This document shows positions 31,886 to 44,280 of a stretch of DNA of 64,000 nucleotides, one piece after another (within the stretch, counting starts at the first letter, position 1; each line of letters opens with the position of its first letter). The DNA comes from Hypericum androsaemum (taxonomy: Eukaryota; Streptophyta; Magnoliopsida; Malpighiales; Hypericaceae), in the NCBI GenBank assembly GCA_963995505.1, contig OZ023189.1, forward strand, positions 3,113,155 through 3,177,154, in the 5' to 3' direction. Both the position numbers and the translations under genes were made by a program. The notes under the pieces are model-generated. The model was not told the DNA's origin. It did no database searches and was given only the letters and a program-made list of their open reading frames with translations.

Positions 31886-34800
31886 CCACTCTCGTTATTT
31901 ACTAGCAAAATGTTAACTCCGGTTGCCACACACCTCGCGGCCTCTCAGTCCTAGGTCAGTCTCCCTCAACCCCTGTTCGGGGTTTAAATTTTGGGGATTT
32001 TTTCAAATTTGCAATTTTGAAGATTTTGGGTCAAAACATATGGGTTTATGAGGGATTTCCAAGGTATGCTTAAGCTTGTGTACAATTTCTACTTATTATA
32101 ATTTTACTCGTGACCTTTTACTAACGTGGTTGGTTTTTCTTGTAGCTTATTTACGGTGGGGTGTGCTAATTCACTTTGCCAAAGGTGTGCGCTTCCGAAT
32201 AAGTCATCTAAACTCCTTGTGGTTCGTTCTCCATGAACAAAAAAATCATTTACAGAAGTTCGAGCTTCCAGAAGTACTTTGGCTTGATGGATTTTTGCAG
32301 ATTGAGCTATTGGGTAGAGTTCACAGACCAGAGATGGATGGCCTATTTTACACCTTTCTCTTACCTTTGATAGGAGAGTTCAGAAGTTGATTGTCTGAAC
32401 CGGTATAGGACCGAAATTTTTAATTCAGTATTCGGTATATTATCCAAATAATTTTTATTCGAAATCGGTATAGATTATTTTTAATTTCGGTATTCGATGT
32501 ATACCGAATGCACGGCCTTATTGCCATCCCAAAGTTACTTATATTTTTCAAGGAAACCCGAAGTTACCAGGGGAACATAGCATCAAAGGAATTGGAAGCC
32601 ATAAGCTTCCGAATGATTTGATGACTAGACAGACTTCCCTAAAAAGCTTAATAAGTCACAGCCATTATTTTAGGATTAATAAAGTCGCAGCCAAAAATTA
32701 ACAATTAGATCAACATAAAAAAAATTATTCTAATTTAACCAAAAATTCTCAAATTTGTACTATTGAAAACACATCAGTATTAATATTTCTTAAAAGAACT
32801 TTATCATCTTTCAAAAATATTATTCAATTCAAATATTGATTAATAGTTAAATGTGTTTCTAGTTGCGTGGTCATCCAGATGGTATCAACCAATAATCCAC
32901 AACCAACAAAAAGTCATATGGTCAGACCTTCACCTCTAAAAAAAAGGAGGTTCACAACTTAGTCTTCTAATACTCATTTGACGAGATCCTTCACTTGACA
33001 CCACTTAGTCTTCTAATTCTTACCTAGCTTATTACACCACATAGGAATTAGGATGGGCCACATAAGAATTATGGTGTGTCTAAAACGCTAATTAAAGGCA
33101 TATGATTTGAGTATTTTTTTTTAATACTTTTGTCTTTCTTTCACTGTTTCTTTTTAGCAAAACATACAAACCCCCTCTTTTTAGTTTTGTTATTTAATGT
33201 TAATCATTTATCTTCCTCCTTTTTAGTTGCACTAACTCTGTATCTTCTCTTGTATACTATTACGAGCCGCAAAATATCATTTTATTTTGATGGACTTCGA
33301 CGCGCTCGTGAAATTATTAGTTGAATTAATAAAAAATTATGCAGTGAATGTACAGAATTTTCGCGGAAAGTAAGCCATATTTTGGGTCTCAAACTTGATT
33401 GCGGTAATTTCATAAACTCAAGTCGCAAACAAAACTAAACCAAATCTATAAGTTTTGCTTTCCTGTAACTAGACCAAAGCAGTCATCAAGGATGGAAAAC
33501 ATAGACACAAGTGAAAGAATCTGACTCCACGTATACAATGAGCAAAGAGGAATTGAATGAACATGTAGCTTCTGGTTTCATTTAGTATTATCATAGCAGA
33601 ACACACACGAGAGGTCCTTGTCATCAATCATCAGTAATTTGTACTCCGCTTATCGAGCAATGCCAAGCTGTCGACAGTAAAAGCAGCGTATCAGAAGCCA
33701 TCATTCTTCCCCTCTTTACTATCAGACGAGCACATCAGAAATTTCGTAGGCCCCAAGAGTAGCTATCAAATTTCGTAGGCCATAAGAGTAGCCATCATTG
33801 GTTGTAAAATCCGACAGTGAAATATTATCGGATTGATACGAAACTTAAGAGTTTTTTTTCTAACACAATGGGCAAGATTCTGGACAGTCGAGATATTGTT
33901 TAAAGGTGTCTAAGGCTGTCTGCACAAGTCAGCTTTGAGAAATCCGAATTTGAATAAAATAGGAAGGTGAGTCAGTTCTATCTTACTTTGTATTATGCTA
34001 TTGTCTATATGATTTCGGATTTAAGGATATGATGTGGATTTCATATTCTGGTATGTCGAATAGCATGAACACGGATCTCAGGAACCTAGGATTATTGTAT
34101 CGCATGTTGGATCTCTGTGAGCTGGGTAAAAGCATGATGATTAAATTGGTTAATTGGTTGCGCAAGAAATAGATTTTGTTCTTTGCTTGTTATGATTGTT
34201 GCGAAGACATGGTTGCTGGCTAGAAAGAACCCTAGATATACATTAAGAGTGGTGTGTTTTTACAAATATTAAAATGTGATTCTTTCGGTCGTTGAGTGGT
34301 ATGAAATCCATGATTAGACTTGCGGCGCAAGCAGATGTGTTTTAGGTTGCACAGAATGATGATAATACATATCTTAATTAATTAATTTTAGTTTCAATCT
34401 GATTTGAATGATATCGGATAGACTTGACAAGTTCGAATTTATATTAATATCCTATTTTTCAATATTGAGTTTAGTCTTGTGTCATGTAAGTTGATTTCCT
34501 TCGTAGGATGCTATGACAGTTGCGACTTCTTGATTTCTTCTTCGAGTTATGAAAGTTATTTTGGTTCTGTCGTTAGGTTTCTTGATTTCTTGCTAGACTT
34601 CTTGAATTCGGATCTGTGGTGCTATCAATTAAAATGCTCTCTTGTGATTCCGTGAACTTGATAAAGAAGATATAGGCTAGTGTTATTTTAAAAACTCTGT
34701 GAACTTGATTTGTGTGCACCGTATAATACTAACGCATGACCACGAACTTTATTTTGTCCTGTACTAGTGGTTCATAACGATATAAATGAGACACATGAAC

Positions 34801-35275
34801 TTGATAGTATAAATAATAATATAAATATTAAGACTTGCGTGGCATCTTAAGGAAAATCAGGGATATATGCTTGTTGTCAATGTTCTGTGACCAAACTCAT
34901 GGTCCCCCGAAGGATTATGAGCTTGGATAAGTGCTGCGTGGTTAGGTGCTTGCTTTCGGACATGTTTATATATTTTTATCGGTTTGATTCCTGTGTGTAG
35001 TCTATTTCGAATCATCTGATTTACGTATTGCTAATGAATATATTTCCGTATTATTCTTTGATCCGTAGTACTTTTCTGATTTTTAAAATTTTATGATTCT
35101 GTATAGTTAATAGATCCATATTGCTTATGTCCGAATTCTTGATATGATAAGTTTTGATGTACAATTGGTATGTTCTGTTTTGAGTGGCGGGATTATTTTC
35201 ATACCTTTTGGGCCCTAAAGTTTTTACGCATCGTTTCAAAGGGGCTACCGGGTAACCCTAGGTGCGTGTGATCAA
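31886..35275. other. Long AT-rich region, no supported gene
   Basis: A 104-codon frame at 32076-32390 has no recognised domain and no supporting context. The right part (from about 34880) continues across the B1 insertion into 41361-41963 and looks like old LTR-type sequence. Confidence 0.4.
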
Positions 35276-35280
35276 ATGGA

Positions 35281-35875
35281 TGTTGGGTTGAATGCATATT
35301 TAATGCATTTGGCCCAAATTGAAAAGGCCCAAGTGGAAGGCCCAAAGTCAAGTTAAGGAATGGTGTGTACCACATTGAATAGAGCAAGGAGGATTTCCTT
35401 GTTTATAAGGAATTTCTCTCCTTACCTCTCAAATAAGTTGACCGCCTGGAAGGAAAGCCAACTCGGACCGCGACGAGGATGCGCACCATCCGAGCACGAG
35501 CACGCGCTCGCGCGTGTGCGCATGGTGTATTGGACGCAGGTCGCAATGGGCGCTTTGTGGCGCACTTGGCACTTCGCACGTGCGCATCATCGCGAAAGGG
35601 CGCCAGCACAGCCTGGGCGCGCCTGGAAGGATCCAGAAGCCATCGAAGGGCCACGAGAGCAGCCAGTCAGCCTGCTGGCCGAGCGGACCAAGTTTTGAGA
35701 TACGTGTGCAACGTTCTTGGAAATGCCATAAACAGTCGTTGTATCTTGGGGACGATTGCCGAAGCCCGTACCGCACTAAAATATACGGGGCAATCTCGTC
35801 TTACGGAGAAAGTGTCCAACACTTGCCTCGACTGCCGTAGATCCTAATCAAGTACACAAACCTCTAGAAACAACA
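35281..35875 (+). repeat. 5' LTR of B1, internally deleted
   Basis: 595 bp against 1015 bp for the 3' LTR. Relative to it, three internal stretches are missing, one of them holding the TATAAATAG box. Both ends are intact. Confidence 0.9.
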
Positions 35876-35890
35876 ATCGTAAGACGAGAT
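35793..35890 (+). promoter_or_regulatory. Putative self-complementary primer site of B1
   Basis: ATCTCGTCTTACG at 35793-35805, inside the LTR near its 3' end, is the exact reverse complement of CGTAAGACGAGAT at 35878-35890, which begins 2 nt after the LTR, where a primer-binding site should be. The intervening 72 nt could form a loop in the RNA. B2 has the same pair. The geometry places the 3' end of the LTR arm ready for extension into the LTR. Self-priming is an inference. Confidence 0.55.
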
Positions 35891-35903
35891 CATATACTTG
35901 AAG

Positions 35904-38900
35904 ATGGCATCGTCAAGCACCGTACCAATGCCAGCGGTCCTGGGAACTGTCCACGCCGAAAGGCCGGCCAAGTTCAACGGTACCGAGTCTAAGAGGCGGC
36001 AACAGAAGATGACATTCTATCTGACCACGCTTAACCTAGTTCGGTTCCTGAAAGAGGAAGCACCGAAGATAGCGGAAAATGAGACGGATCAACAGAAGAT
36101 TAACGCTCTCGACACGTGGAGTCACATCAACTTCCTGTGCCGGATCTATGTCCTGAATGGACTAGACGACATGCTCTACAACGTCTACGCGGAACCCAAG
36201 ACCGCTAAGGAGCTGTGGAGTTCACTCGAGAAGAAGTACAAAACGGAGGATGCCGGGACGAAGAAATTCATCGTCGGACGATTCCTCGACTTCAAGATGG
36301 TGGACTCCAAGAAGGTCATCGACCAAGTGCAGGAGTTGCAGCTGATCCTTCACGAGATCAAAGCTGAAGGGATGCAACTCAGCGAGTCCTTCCAAGTAAC
36401 TGCGATGATCGAAAAGCTCCTCCCGCTCTGGAAGGACTTCAAGAGCTACCTCAAGAACAAGAGGAAGGACATGGGCCTAGAAGACCTGATCGTGAGATTT
36501 AGGATGGAGGAAGACAACCGAAAGTCCGAAGTCAAGCAAGGCAAGGCCAACCCTGAGACCACCGTGCACCTTGCCGAGGGAAAAGGTGGCAAGAAGAGGA
36601 AGAAGTCCAGAGATAAGTAGGAGAAGTAAGAGCCCAAGAAGAAAAAGAACAAGAAGATCAAGGGCGACTGCTACAACTACGGCAAACCCGGACACATGGC
36701 TAAGGACTGTCGCCAGCCGAAGAAGGACGACCAAGGAAAGCCTAACCTGGCTGAAGACTTATCCCAGATGGATCTGTCAGCCGTGGTGTTTGAAGCCAAC
36801 CTGGTGGACAATCCGAGAGAGTGGTTCGTGGACACAGGAGCTACCCGCCACATCTGCTTGGACAAGGAGATGTTCTCAAGCTATATCCCGATCACCGGCC
36901 GAAAGCTATTCATGGGAAACTCAGCAATGTCTAAGATCGTTGGTCTGGGAAAGGTGGTCCTGAAGCTGACCTTAGGAAAGGAGCTGACCCTCAAGGATGT
37001 GCTGCATGTCCTGGACATCCGCAAGAACTTAGTTTCCGGCTCACTGTTAAGCAAAGCCGGTCTTAAGCTTGTATTTGAGGCTGATAAGTTTGTACTGACT
37101 AAAGCGGGTCAATTCATAGGAAAGGGTTATCTAAAAAAGGGGCTATTTAAGATGAATGTAATAACTATACATCGCACCTTTAACGGTGAAAATAAAGTTA
37201 ACGCTTCTTCTTACTTGGCCGAGTGTTCTAATTTATGGCATGGTAGATTAGGACACGCAAATTTAAACTCGCTGAGAAAGTTAGTAAGTTTAAATTTATT
37301 ACCGAATCTAGAGTTCAACCCATCCGATAAATGTGAAGTATGTGTGGAGGCTAAAATGACCAAAGCACCTTTTCATTCAGTGGAAAGAAGTACTACGCCT
37401 TTAGAGTTAATTCATACGGACACTTGCGATATGAAACACGTGCAAACTAAAGGCGGGAAGAAATACTTCATCACGTTTATCGATGATTATACAAGATACT
37501 GTTACGTATATCTCCTAAAGGGCAAAGACGAAGCTCTTGATGCCTTTAAGAGATATAAGAATGAGGTTGAAAATCAACTCAGCGTGAAAATCAAAATGAT
37601 CCGAAGTGATCGAGGGGGAGAATATGTAGCTCCGTTTGATGAACTCTGTCAAGAACATGGGATTATTCATCAAACGACTGCTCCATACTCACCTCAATCG
37701 AATGGCGTAGCTGAACGCAAAAATTGAACTCTTAAGGAGATGATGAACGCTATGTTGATTAGCTTGGTCTTACCCCATAACATATGGGGGGAAGCTGTGC
37801 TCTCAGCTAACTACATTCTAAACAAATTACCACACAAGAAAAGGGATAAAACCCTATAAGAACTATGGAAAGGAAGAAAGCCTTCCTACGGTTACCTTAA
37901 AGTGTGGGGTTGCCTAGCAAAGGTCGAAGTACCTAAGCCTAAGCAGGTGAGAATAGGACCCAAGACCATTGATTGCATCTTTATCGGATATGCACAAAAT
38001 AGTAGTGCTTATCGATTTTTGGTGCATAAATCTGAAAACCCTGAGATAAACGCGGGAATGGTCATAGAATCAAGGAACGCAACGTTCTTTGAGAATAGCT
38101 TTCCTAATAAGGAAAGAAAGGAAGGGAGTCCAAAGAAAAGGGTTCACGAGACTACGCAAGGGTCAAATCAGGAAGATGATGAACCTAGACGTAGTAAACG
38201 GACAAAGAAAACTAAATCCTTTGGTCCGGATTATCTAACCTATGCGTTAGAAGATGAACCCAGGACAATCCAAGAGGCATTGTCCAGTCCAGATGCTCCT
38301 CTCTAGAAGGAAGCTATCAATAGTGAGATAGAATCCATTATGCAAAACCACACGTGGGAAATCGTGGATCTTCCACCGGGCTGCAAACCTTGGGGATACA
38401 GGTGGATCCTAAAAAGTTAATACAAAGCTGATGGATCAATTGACAAGTACAAAGCTCGATTGGTAGCTAAGGGGTTCAAACAGAAGGAGGGATATGATTT
38501 CTTTGACACGTATTCACCGGTCAAAAGAATCACATCAATTAGAGTACTCATAGCTGTTGCAGTACTCTATAACCTCGAGATCCACCAAATGGACGTAAAA
38601 ATAGCTTTCCTAAATAGAGAACTGGAAGAGGAGATATACATGGAGCAACCTGAAGGTTTTGTGACTCCCGGTCAAGAGCATAAAGTGTGTCGGCTAGTCA
38701 AGTCACTATACGGGCTAAAATAAGTGCCGAAATAGTGGCACGAGAAATTTGACAGAACGATGCTGTCGAATGGATTTAAGATCAATGAGTGCGATAAATG
38801 TATTTACATCAAGGGCACACCTGAAGCTTACGTAATTGTATATCTCTACGTAGATAATTTATTAATTACGGGAAGCAATAAAGAGGTTATTGTGAAAACT

Positions 38901-39797
38901 AAGAACATGTTAAAGAACCACTTTGACATGAACGATATGGGTCTGGCAGATGTCATACTAGGAATAAAAATTTCTAGGAAAGCTGAGGAAATTATCTTGA
39001 CGCAATCCCATTACGTGGAGAGCGTACTCAAGAAATTTGAAGCGTTTCACAAATCTCCGGTTAAGACTCCAGTAGATTTGAATCTACACTTAGCCAAGAA
39101 TCGAGGGGACCCAGTATCTCAACTGAGGTATGCGCAAATTATCGGGAGCTTGATGTATTTAGCAAACTGCACACATCCTGATATTGCGTACTCAGTTAGT
39201 AAGCTTAGTAGATTCACAAGTAATTCAGGGAATGATCACTGGCTAGCTCTGGAAAGGGTTTTACAGTACTTAAAATATACCATAAACTATGGCATACATT
39301 ATGCTAAATATCCAGCTATATTAGAAGGATACAGTGACGCAAACTGGATATCAAACACTAAGGACTCCAAATCCACGAGTGGATACGTATTCACCATAGG
39401 AGGAGGAGCTGTGTCTTGGAAGTCCTCTAAACAAACGTGCATAGCTCGATCCACCATGGAGTCAGAGTTTATAGCACTAGACAAAGTTGGGGAAGAAGCT
39501 GAATGGCTTAGAAACTTTCTAGAGGATATTCTGTGCTGGAGCAAACCGGTGTCTCCCGTATTGATACATTGTGATAGCATGTCTACAATCAGGAGAGCAC
39601 AAAGTACAATGTACAATGGAAAGTCTCGAAATATCCGTCGGAGATACAATACCGTTAGACAGTTAATCTCTAGTGGGGTGATCACCATTAATTATGTAAA
39701 GTCCAAGGACAACTTAGCTGATCCTTTTACGAAAGGAATCAATAGAGATCAAATGTACAACGCAGTAAGGAGAATGGGATTAAAATCTACACACTAA
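35904..39797 (+). pseudogene. gag-pol of copia element B1
   Basis: Gag from ATG 35904 ([35 protein letters not shown]) to TAG 36618-36620, then TAA 36627-36629; in the same polyprotein a CCHC knuckle follows with its second Cys changed ([14 protein letters not shown]). Later: protease [12 protein letters not shown] (36820-36860), pre-integrase [17 protein letters not shown], integrase ([40 protein letters not shown]), broken by TGA 37725-37727 where B2 has CGA. Further stops: near 37857, 38304, 38418, 38721 and 38736. The RT motif reads YVDNLLITG, with the second catalytic Asp replaced by Asn. RNase H/C-terminal segment ([32 protein letters not shown]) to 39797. Confidence 0.93.
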
Positions 39798-40340
39798 AGA
39801 ACGTCCATAGCGGTAACTCAACCATGATGAGTGGAGATCCCACAAACGTGGTTCAATGAGACAACTAAGTTATGGAGGGTTCAGTTAATCACCTGGAACC
39901 TATCTCATTCTCAGAAGCTGCCCAGGTATTAACTTGCAGAGGTGTGGTAAGGTTAAGCATTACGCTTTTAATGATTCATATACCTTGATAAAGGTGGAGT
40001 ATGGCAGGATATTCCTGATAGAAGATCACCTATGTAAGTATGAAGTGAGGCCGCTTCAAATGGGAAAAATACTTATGAATCCAAGAAACGGTCCATGGCC
40101 AAAACGGACACAACGTGAGAACCCAAATATACTAGGGTTATTATTGTGTAAATGTTATTGTCTTGGTTTACGCCAAAAGCTGACGGTTCAAGACATCACG
40201 TTCACCGAGCAGCGAGTAAATCTGATAATATATTACTAGAGAAGGTTCAAAGCTACAAGCTACCTGTCTCGATACAATAATAACACGTCAGAACTTTCGA
40301 TTAGAGTCTGCATGCATTAATCATCATTCATGTGGGGGAT

Positions 40341-41355
40341 TGTTGGGTTGAATGCATATTTAATGCATTTGGCCCAAATTGGAAAGGCCCAAGTGGAAGG
40401 CCCAAAGTCAAGTTAAGGAATAGTGTGTACCACATTGAATAGAGCAAGGAGAATTTCCTTGTTTATAAGGAATTCCTCTCCTTACCTCTCAAATAAGTTG
40501 ACCACCTGGAGAGAAAGCCAACTCAGACCGCGACGAGGATGGTGTGCAGCACCATCCGAGCACGAGCACGCACACAAACACGCATACGCACGTGTGCGTG
40601 TGTGTGCGTGCTCGTGCTCGGATGGTGCTGCGTATGCGTGTGTGTGTGCGCATGGCGCATTGGACGCAGGTCGCAATGGGTGCTTTGTGGTGCACTTGGC
40701 ACTTTGCAGGTGTACATCATCGCGAGGACCTGAAGGAGCCTGAAGTATTTTGCCCGGGTCCGGAGAGAGCTGCGCAGCTACCGAAGTAACGAGGAGTTGC
40801 GAGCACCTTCCAGGTTGGCCACCGAAGAGGCACGAAGGGCTGGAATGTCCAGAAGACTTCCAGAAGGCCGAAGGGCTGTGAGATCCCTCACGAAAGGGCG
40901 CCAGCACAGCCTGGGCGCACCTGGAAGGATCCAGAAGCCACCGAAGGGCCACGAGCGTAGCCAGCCACCCTGCTGGCCGAACAGACGCGTCCCTTCGGGG
41001 TGGCTGCCTCCCTGCCTCCTCTATCCTATAAATAGGCCTGCCTCCTTGCCATTATCCTCATCCCAGCAGCAAATGCATCTATATAGGCATTGTTATCTTC
41101 TCCATACTCCCCTCGTTCTTCACTCACAAAGTCTGTCCGAAAGTTCTGGGTATATAAGGGTTCGCCCAAAAGTTTCAAGATATGTGTGCAACGTTCTTGA
41201 AAATGCCCTAAATAGTCGTTGTATCTTGGGGACGATTGCCGAAGCCCCTACTGCATTGAAATATACGGGGCAATCTCGTCTTACGGAGAAAGTGTCCAAC
41301 ACTTGCCTCGACTGCCATAGATCCTAATCAAGTACACCAACCTCTAGAAACAACA
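40341..41355 (+). repeat. 3' LTR of B1
   Basis: 1015 bp with TATAAATAG at 41027-41035 and a long inverted repeat at 40546-40631. It ends at the ATGGA target duplication. Confidence 0.92.
40546..40631. repeat. 30-bp-arm inverted repeat in the B1 3' LTR
   Basis: The left arm starts GCAGCACCATCCGAGCACGA at 40546, and the reverse complement of the right arm, ending at 40631, matches its first 30 bases exactly around a CA/TG-rich loop of about 26 bp. Only part of it exists in the 5' LTR, so the arms grew after or during integration, or were lost from the other LTR. Confidence 0.75.
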
Positions 41356-41360
41356 ATGGA

Positions 41361-41963
41361 TAGGGAGTGTGGAAATTATCTAGGCTCGTGAGGATACCCT
41401 TCTGTCTTCTGGGCCCACAACGTAAGAACGGAAGGGTACTTTTCTGGATCCCACGAGAATCTCGTCATAGATATGTTAGGCTCCGGAGTTCTGTTCTGTT
41501 AGTTGGTTAAGTTAGTTGGCTAAGTGACCTCTGTTCGTTCTGAAAAGCTTGTCAGTGTATATATGATTTCTGTTCTATGTGAATGTGTCTTAATTTCAAT
41601 AATCATTATTGGGAATATTTGATATATGAATTGTTATATCATTTGAGATATGATCTACTGTATGATTTGTTATGTGCTTGAATGTGTGTTATATGTGTCA
41701 CCGACTTACTGAGTTGCGTATCTTCATTAATGTGCGCTATGTATTTCAGATACTAAGGGACGATCCGGGAGTGAGAACTAAGAGTAGACTCATGCCTTGC
41801 ATGACACGACACTCATTTTTGTCAATTAGAATGAGGACTTCTATTTACCATCGATAATGTAACCTTAAGTATATATGCCTTATAACATTCTTGGAAGGTA
41901 ATTGAGTCTTACGGAGAACTTTCTCTCTGTGGCGGTTGACATGTCCATTTCTGGGGCGTGACA
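41361..41963 (+). repeat. Probable end of an older LTR interrupted by B1
   Basis: The sequence ends GGGGCGTGACA at 41963, a common 3' end of plant Ty3-type LTRs, and contains a TACTAAGGGACGATCCGGGA-type segment near 41750 often seen in such LTRs. Its left part would be the DNA before 35281. I could not find the matching 5' edge. Confidence 0.35.
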
Positions 41964-42068
41964 CATGCCATACTCTTTCATCACCCATAACTTGTACAGA
42001 TCACGCCCTGATATTCCGCCCACTGCCGCCATCAACGCAATGGACGAGCCCCCATCGTACTCAAAGAT

Positions 42069-43214
42069 TGTTAGGATTCTAGAGACTTAATTACTTAATT
42101 TTTATTTCCTATTCAGTTATTTCTATTCAGTTGTTTCCTTCATTGAGAACTTTTCCTTTAATAGGTTAGGGTTTATTTAGTATTCAAATTCAGCTATTAG
42201 GCATTTGGCTATATAATGTCCACGCACCCTTAGGGTTGATTATCAAGAATTATAATCAAGAAATATCTCCCACGTTCTCCTTCTTCTCTTCTACGTTCGC
42301 AACTTCTCTCTCTAATTCTATCAATATCTTTCTCTTCTCAACTTCTTTCCTCAAATTCTACCAACTATCCAAGTTTATAACAATTTGGTATCAGAGCCAC
42401 TTTCCGAGATGGCTGCCACTATCGATGCCTTGTTCGACAGGTTAATTAAGTGCATCAAGGAGATGACAAATCTCCACAAAGGATGGGAGATTCCTCGGTG
42501 CTGGCCACTGAAGAGATTCGTGATGCCTCTCAAGATGCCAAAGGGACAGCCATGAAAGCTATTTCTGAAGGGCAAACATGAGGGTTCAAAGACTTCTCAC
42601 AGCCTGAATCCGGTGAAGAACTCACTGATTCTGTTGAATCGACCAAACCTAAGGTTGTCCAAGAAGAAGTCGAGATGGTTGAGCAAGACGAGGAACCTCC
42701 ACAGAAGTTGGGGGATCCATCGATGAAGGAAATTGAGGAGAATCGTGACTCCGTTCAAGTGACAAAAGGAACATCCATGAAAGCTATCTCTGAAAAGAAT
42801 GTTCAATCGGGGGAGAAAGTGGAACACGAGAACTTTGGCCAGCTGTCCAGGTACCTTGGGAACACTTCTCCCTTGGAAGTCAAAGATAGGGCTCTCACCA
42901 AGTTCAACGATGATAACGAGAGGCTTAACCCTACAACCTACCAATTCTTCGACACCGTTGAGGAGCACTATGTGGTTCTGATCGAGCACATGTTCCTGGA
43001 CGTTGTTGAAGTTCAAACATTAGTGAGGAGCAAGGGCCTCTTCTACACTAGGTCTATGACTACAACGGCGAGGAGGGGGCAGTCGGTGGCACCACGAAGC
43101 CGGGTTAGCGTACACATCCAGAACCTTGGTATTCTGGGAAATAGATTCCTGTTTAGTTTCCTGTCCGAGCTCCAACGAGAAATAGTTTCCTATTTATTGT
43201 TTCATTGTTGTTAG
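42069..43214 (+). mobile_element. LTR, primer site and gag-like ORF of another retroelement
   Basis: LTR 42069-42382 (TGTTAGGATT...TATAACA, 314 bp) is followed by a primer site TGGTATCAGAGCC at 42386. ATG 42410 opens a frame (MAATIDALFDRL) that shifts near 42480 and stops once near 42578. It then continues as an acidic, probably coiled protein to 43214 (DSVESTKPKVVQEEVEMVEQ, EKVEHENFGQLSRYLGNTS). Two blocks, around 42543 and 42770, both encode a KGT(A/S)MKAISE motif, an internal duplication. There is no pol and no second LTR was found. It could be a non-autonomous element or a 3'-truncated copy. The protein family is not recognised. Confidence 0.55.
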
Positions 43215-44280
43215 AATCCTAATTACCAGCCACCAATTAATTAAGTTAAATAGTTTCTTTTTTTTGGCTTTTTACAGTTTGATCAGGATTCCAATCTAAA
43301 AAAATGTTTCCGATATTATTCTTTTCCCAAAATAGATTCTTGTTTTATGTATTGTTTCCTAAATAGATCTATTGCATTGTGAAAAAAAAAGAACTGCATT
43401 AACCGAAAAATAGAGCTATTGCGCATGTTCCTATTTAGTGTTGGATTGTTGTTCAGAATCCTAATTACCAATCACCATTTAATTAAGTTAAATAGGTGGG
43501 AAAAAATTGAGAGGTACTTCATGTTTGATATATTGTACTTATAGGTCCAATCTTTTTAGTTAATTAGTTCTTGAATTTTACAAAATCAAACTTATTAGTC
43601 CCTAGGCGTTCTAAGAATGATCAAAACATGATATACATATCCTAAATAAAATTAAAGTTGTTGGAACTCCACCCCTCAAAAAAAAGTTGTTGAAATTTCT
43701 AATAAAATAAAATTATCGTCTAATAGACTTTCTAACAATCTTGAACTTTTAATAAAATAAAATTATCACATAAGAAAATACCTAAATCATCCCATGACCC
43801 ATGATATCTCACACCACGTAAATCACGAACACATTTGCCTGCACTTCTTTCCGCAATAAAATTGAGAGAACTAATCAATTTTCCACAACGACAATGCTAG
43901 GATTTGAAATCTTAGACTTCTAAATTCAATTACAATTTTTTTGATGAGAACTAATCAATTTATTTGTGCTTTAATTGCTCTTGTCTCGTAGTTGTAATGA
44001 GTAGCTGCCTCTTCCGTTCTTCAGCGAAGGACATTTTGGGGTAGGTTATCCTGACGCCACTCTGTCTGACTAAAGTGAATTGGTTTCGGGAGCATTCGGC
44101 GAGTATTTGTTCACGTGTAACTAGCACAAAGTTCATCAAAAAGTAACCAATCCTTATTATCACAGTATCACATGATTTAAATTACTCAAAATAGATGCGG
44201 ATTGGGTGCGAGCAACAGCGCGCTTGTAGCACCTGCTGCGGGCTGACACATTGTCACCACGTGTCCTATTTTTTATTTTT
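43215..44280. other. AT-rich intergenic, no gene seen
   Basis: No supported coding frame or repeat structure. Confidence 0.45.

Larger units (their letters stand above)
35281..41355 (+). mobile_element. Ty1/copia element B1, full length
   Basis: LTRs start TGTTGGGTTG and end AACAACA. The insertion is flanked by the 5-bp target duplication ATGGA (35276-35280 and 41356-41360). Gag starts only 28 nt after the 5' LTR. Protease, integrase, reverse transcriptase and RNase H follow. A purine-rich tract ATGTGGGGGAT precedes the 3' LTR. The usual iMet primer site is missing; see 35793-35890. The coding region has several stops and a mutated RT active site, so this copy is inactive. Confidence 0.95.

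Noticed and set aside
32076..32390. 104-codon plus-strand frame
   Set aside because: No recognised domain, no promoter or splice context, AT-rich surroundings. Left as unsupported.
39934..40239. Possible extra ORF between pol and the 3' LTR of B1
   Set aside because: The corresponding region of B2 has indels that break the frame, so it looks like untranslated sequence.
40482..40952. Several overlapping frames on both strands in the B1 3' LTR
   Set aside because: They follow the palindrome and CA/TG repeats; LTR sequence, no conserved protein.
41965..42075. Short minus-strand stretch starting IFEYDGG, recalling a proteasome beta subunit N-terminus
   Set aside because: Only about 35 codons and the resemblance ends after a few residues; too weak to call.
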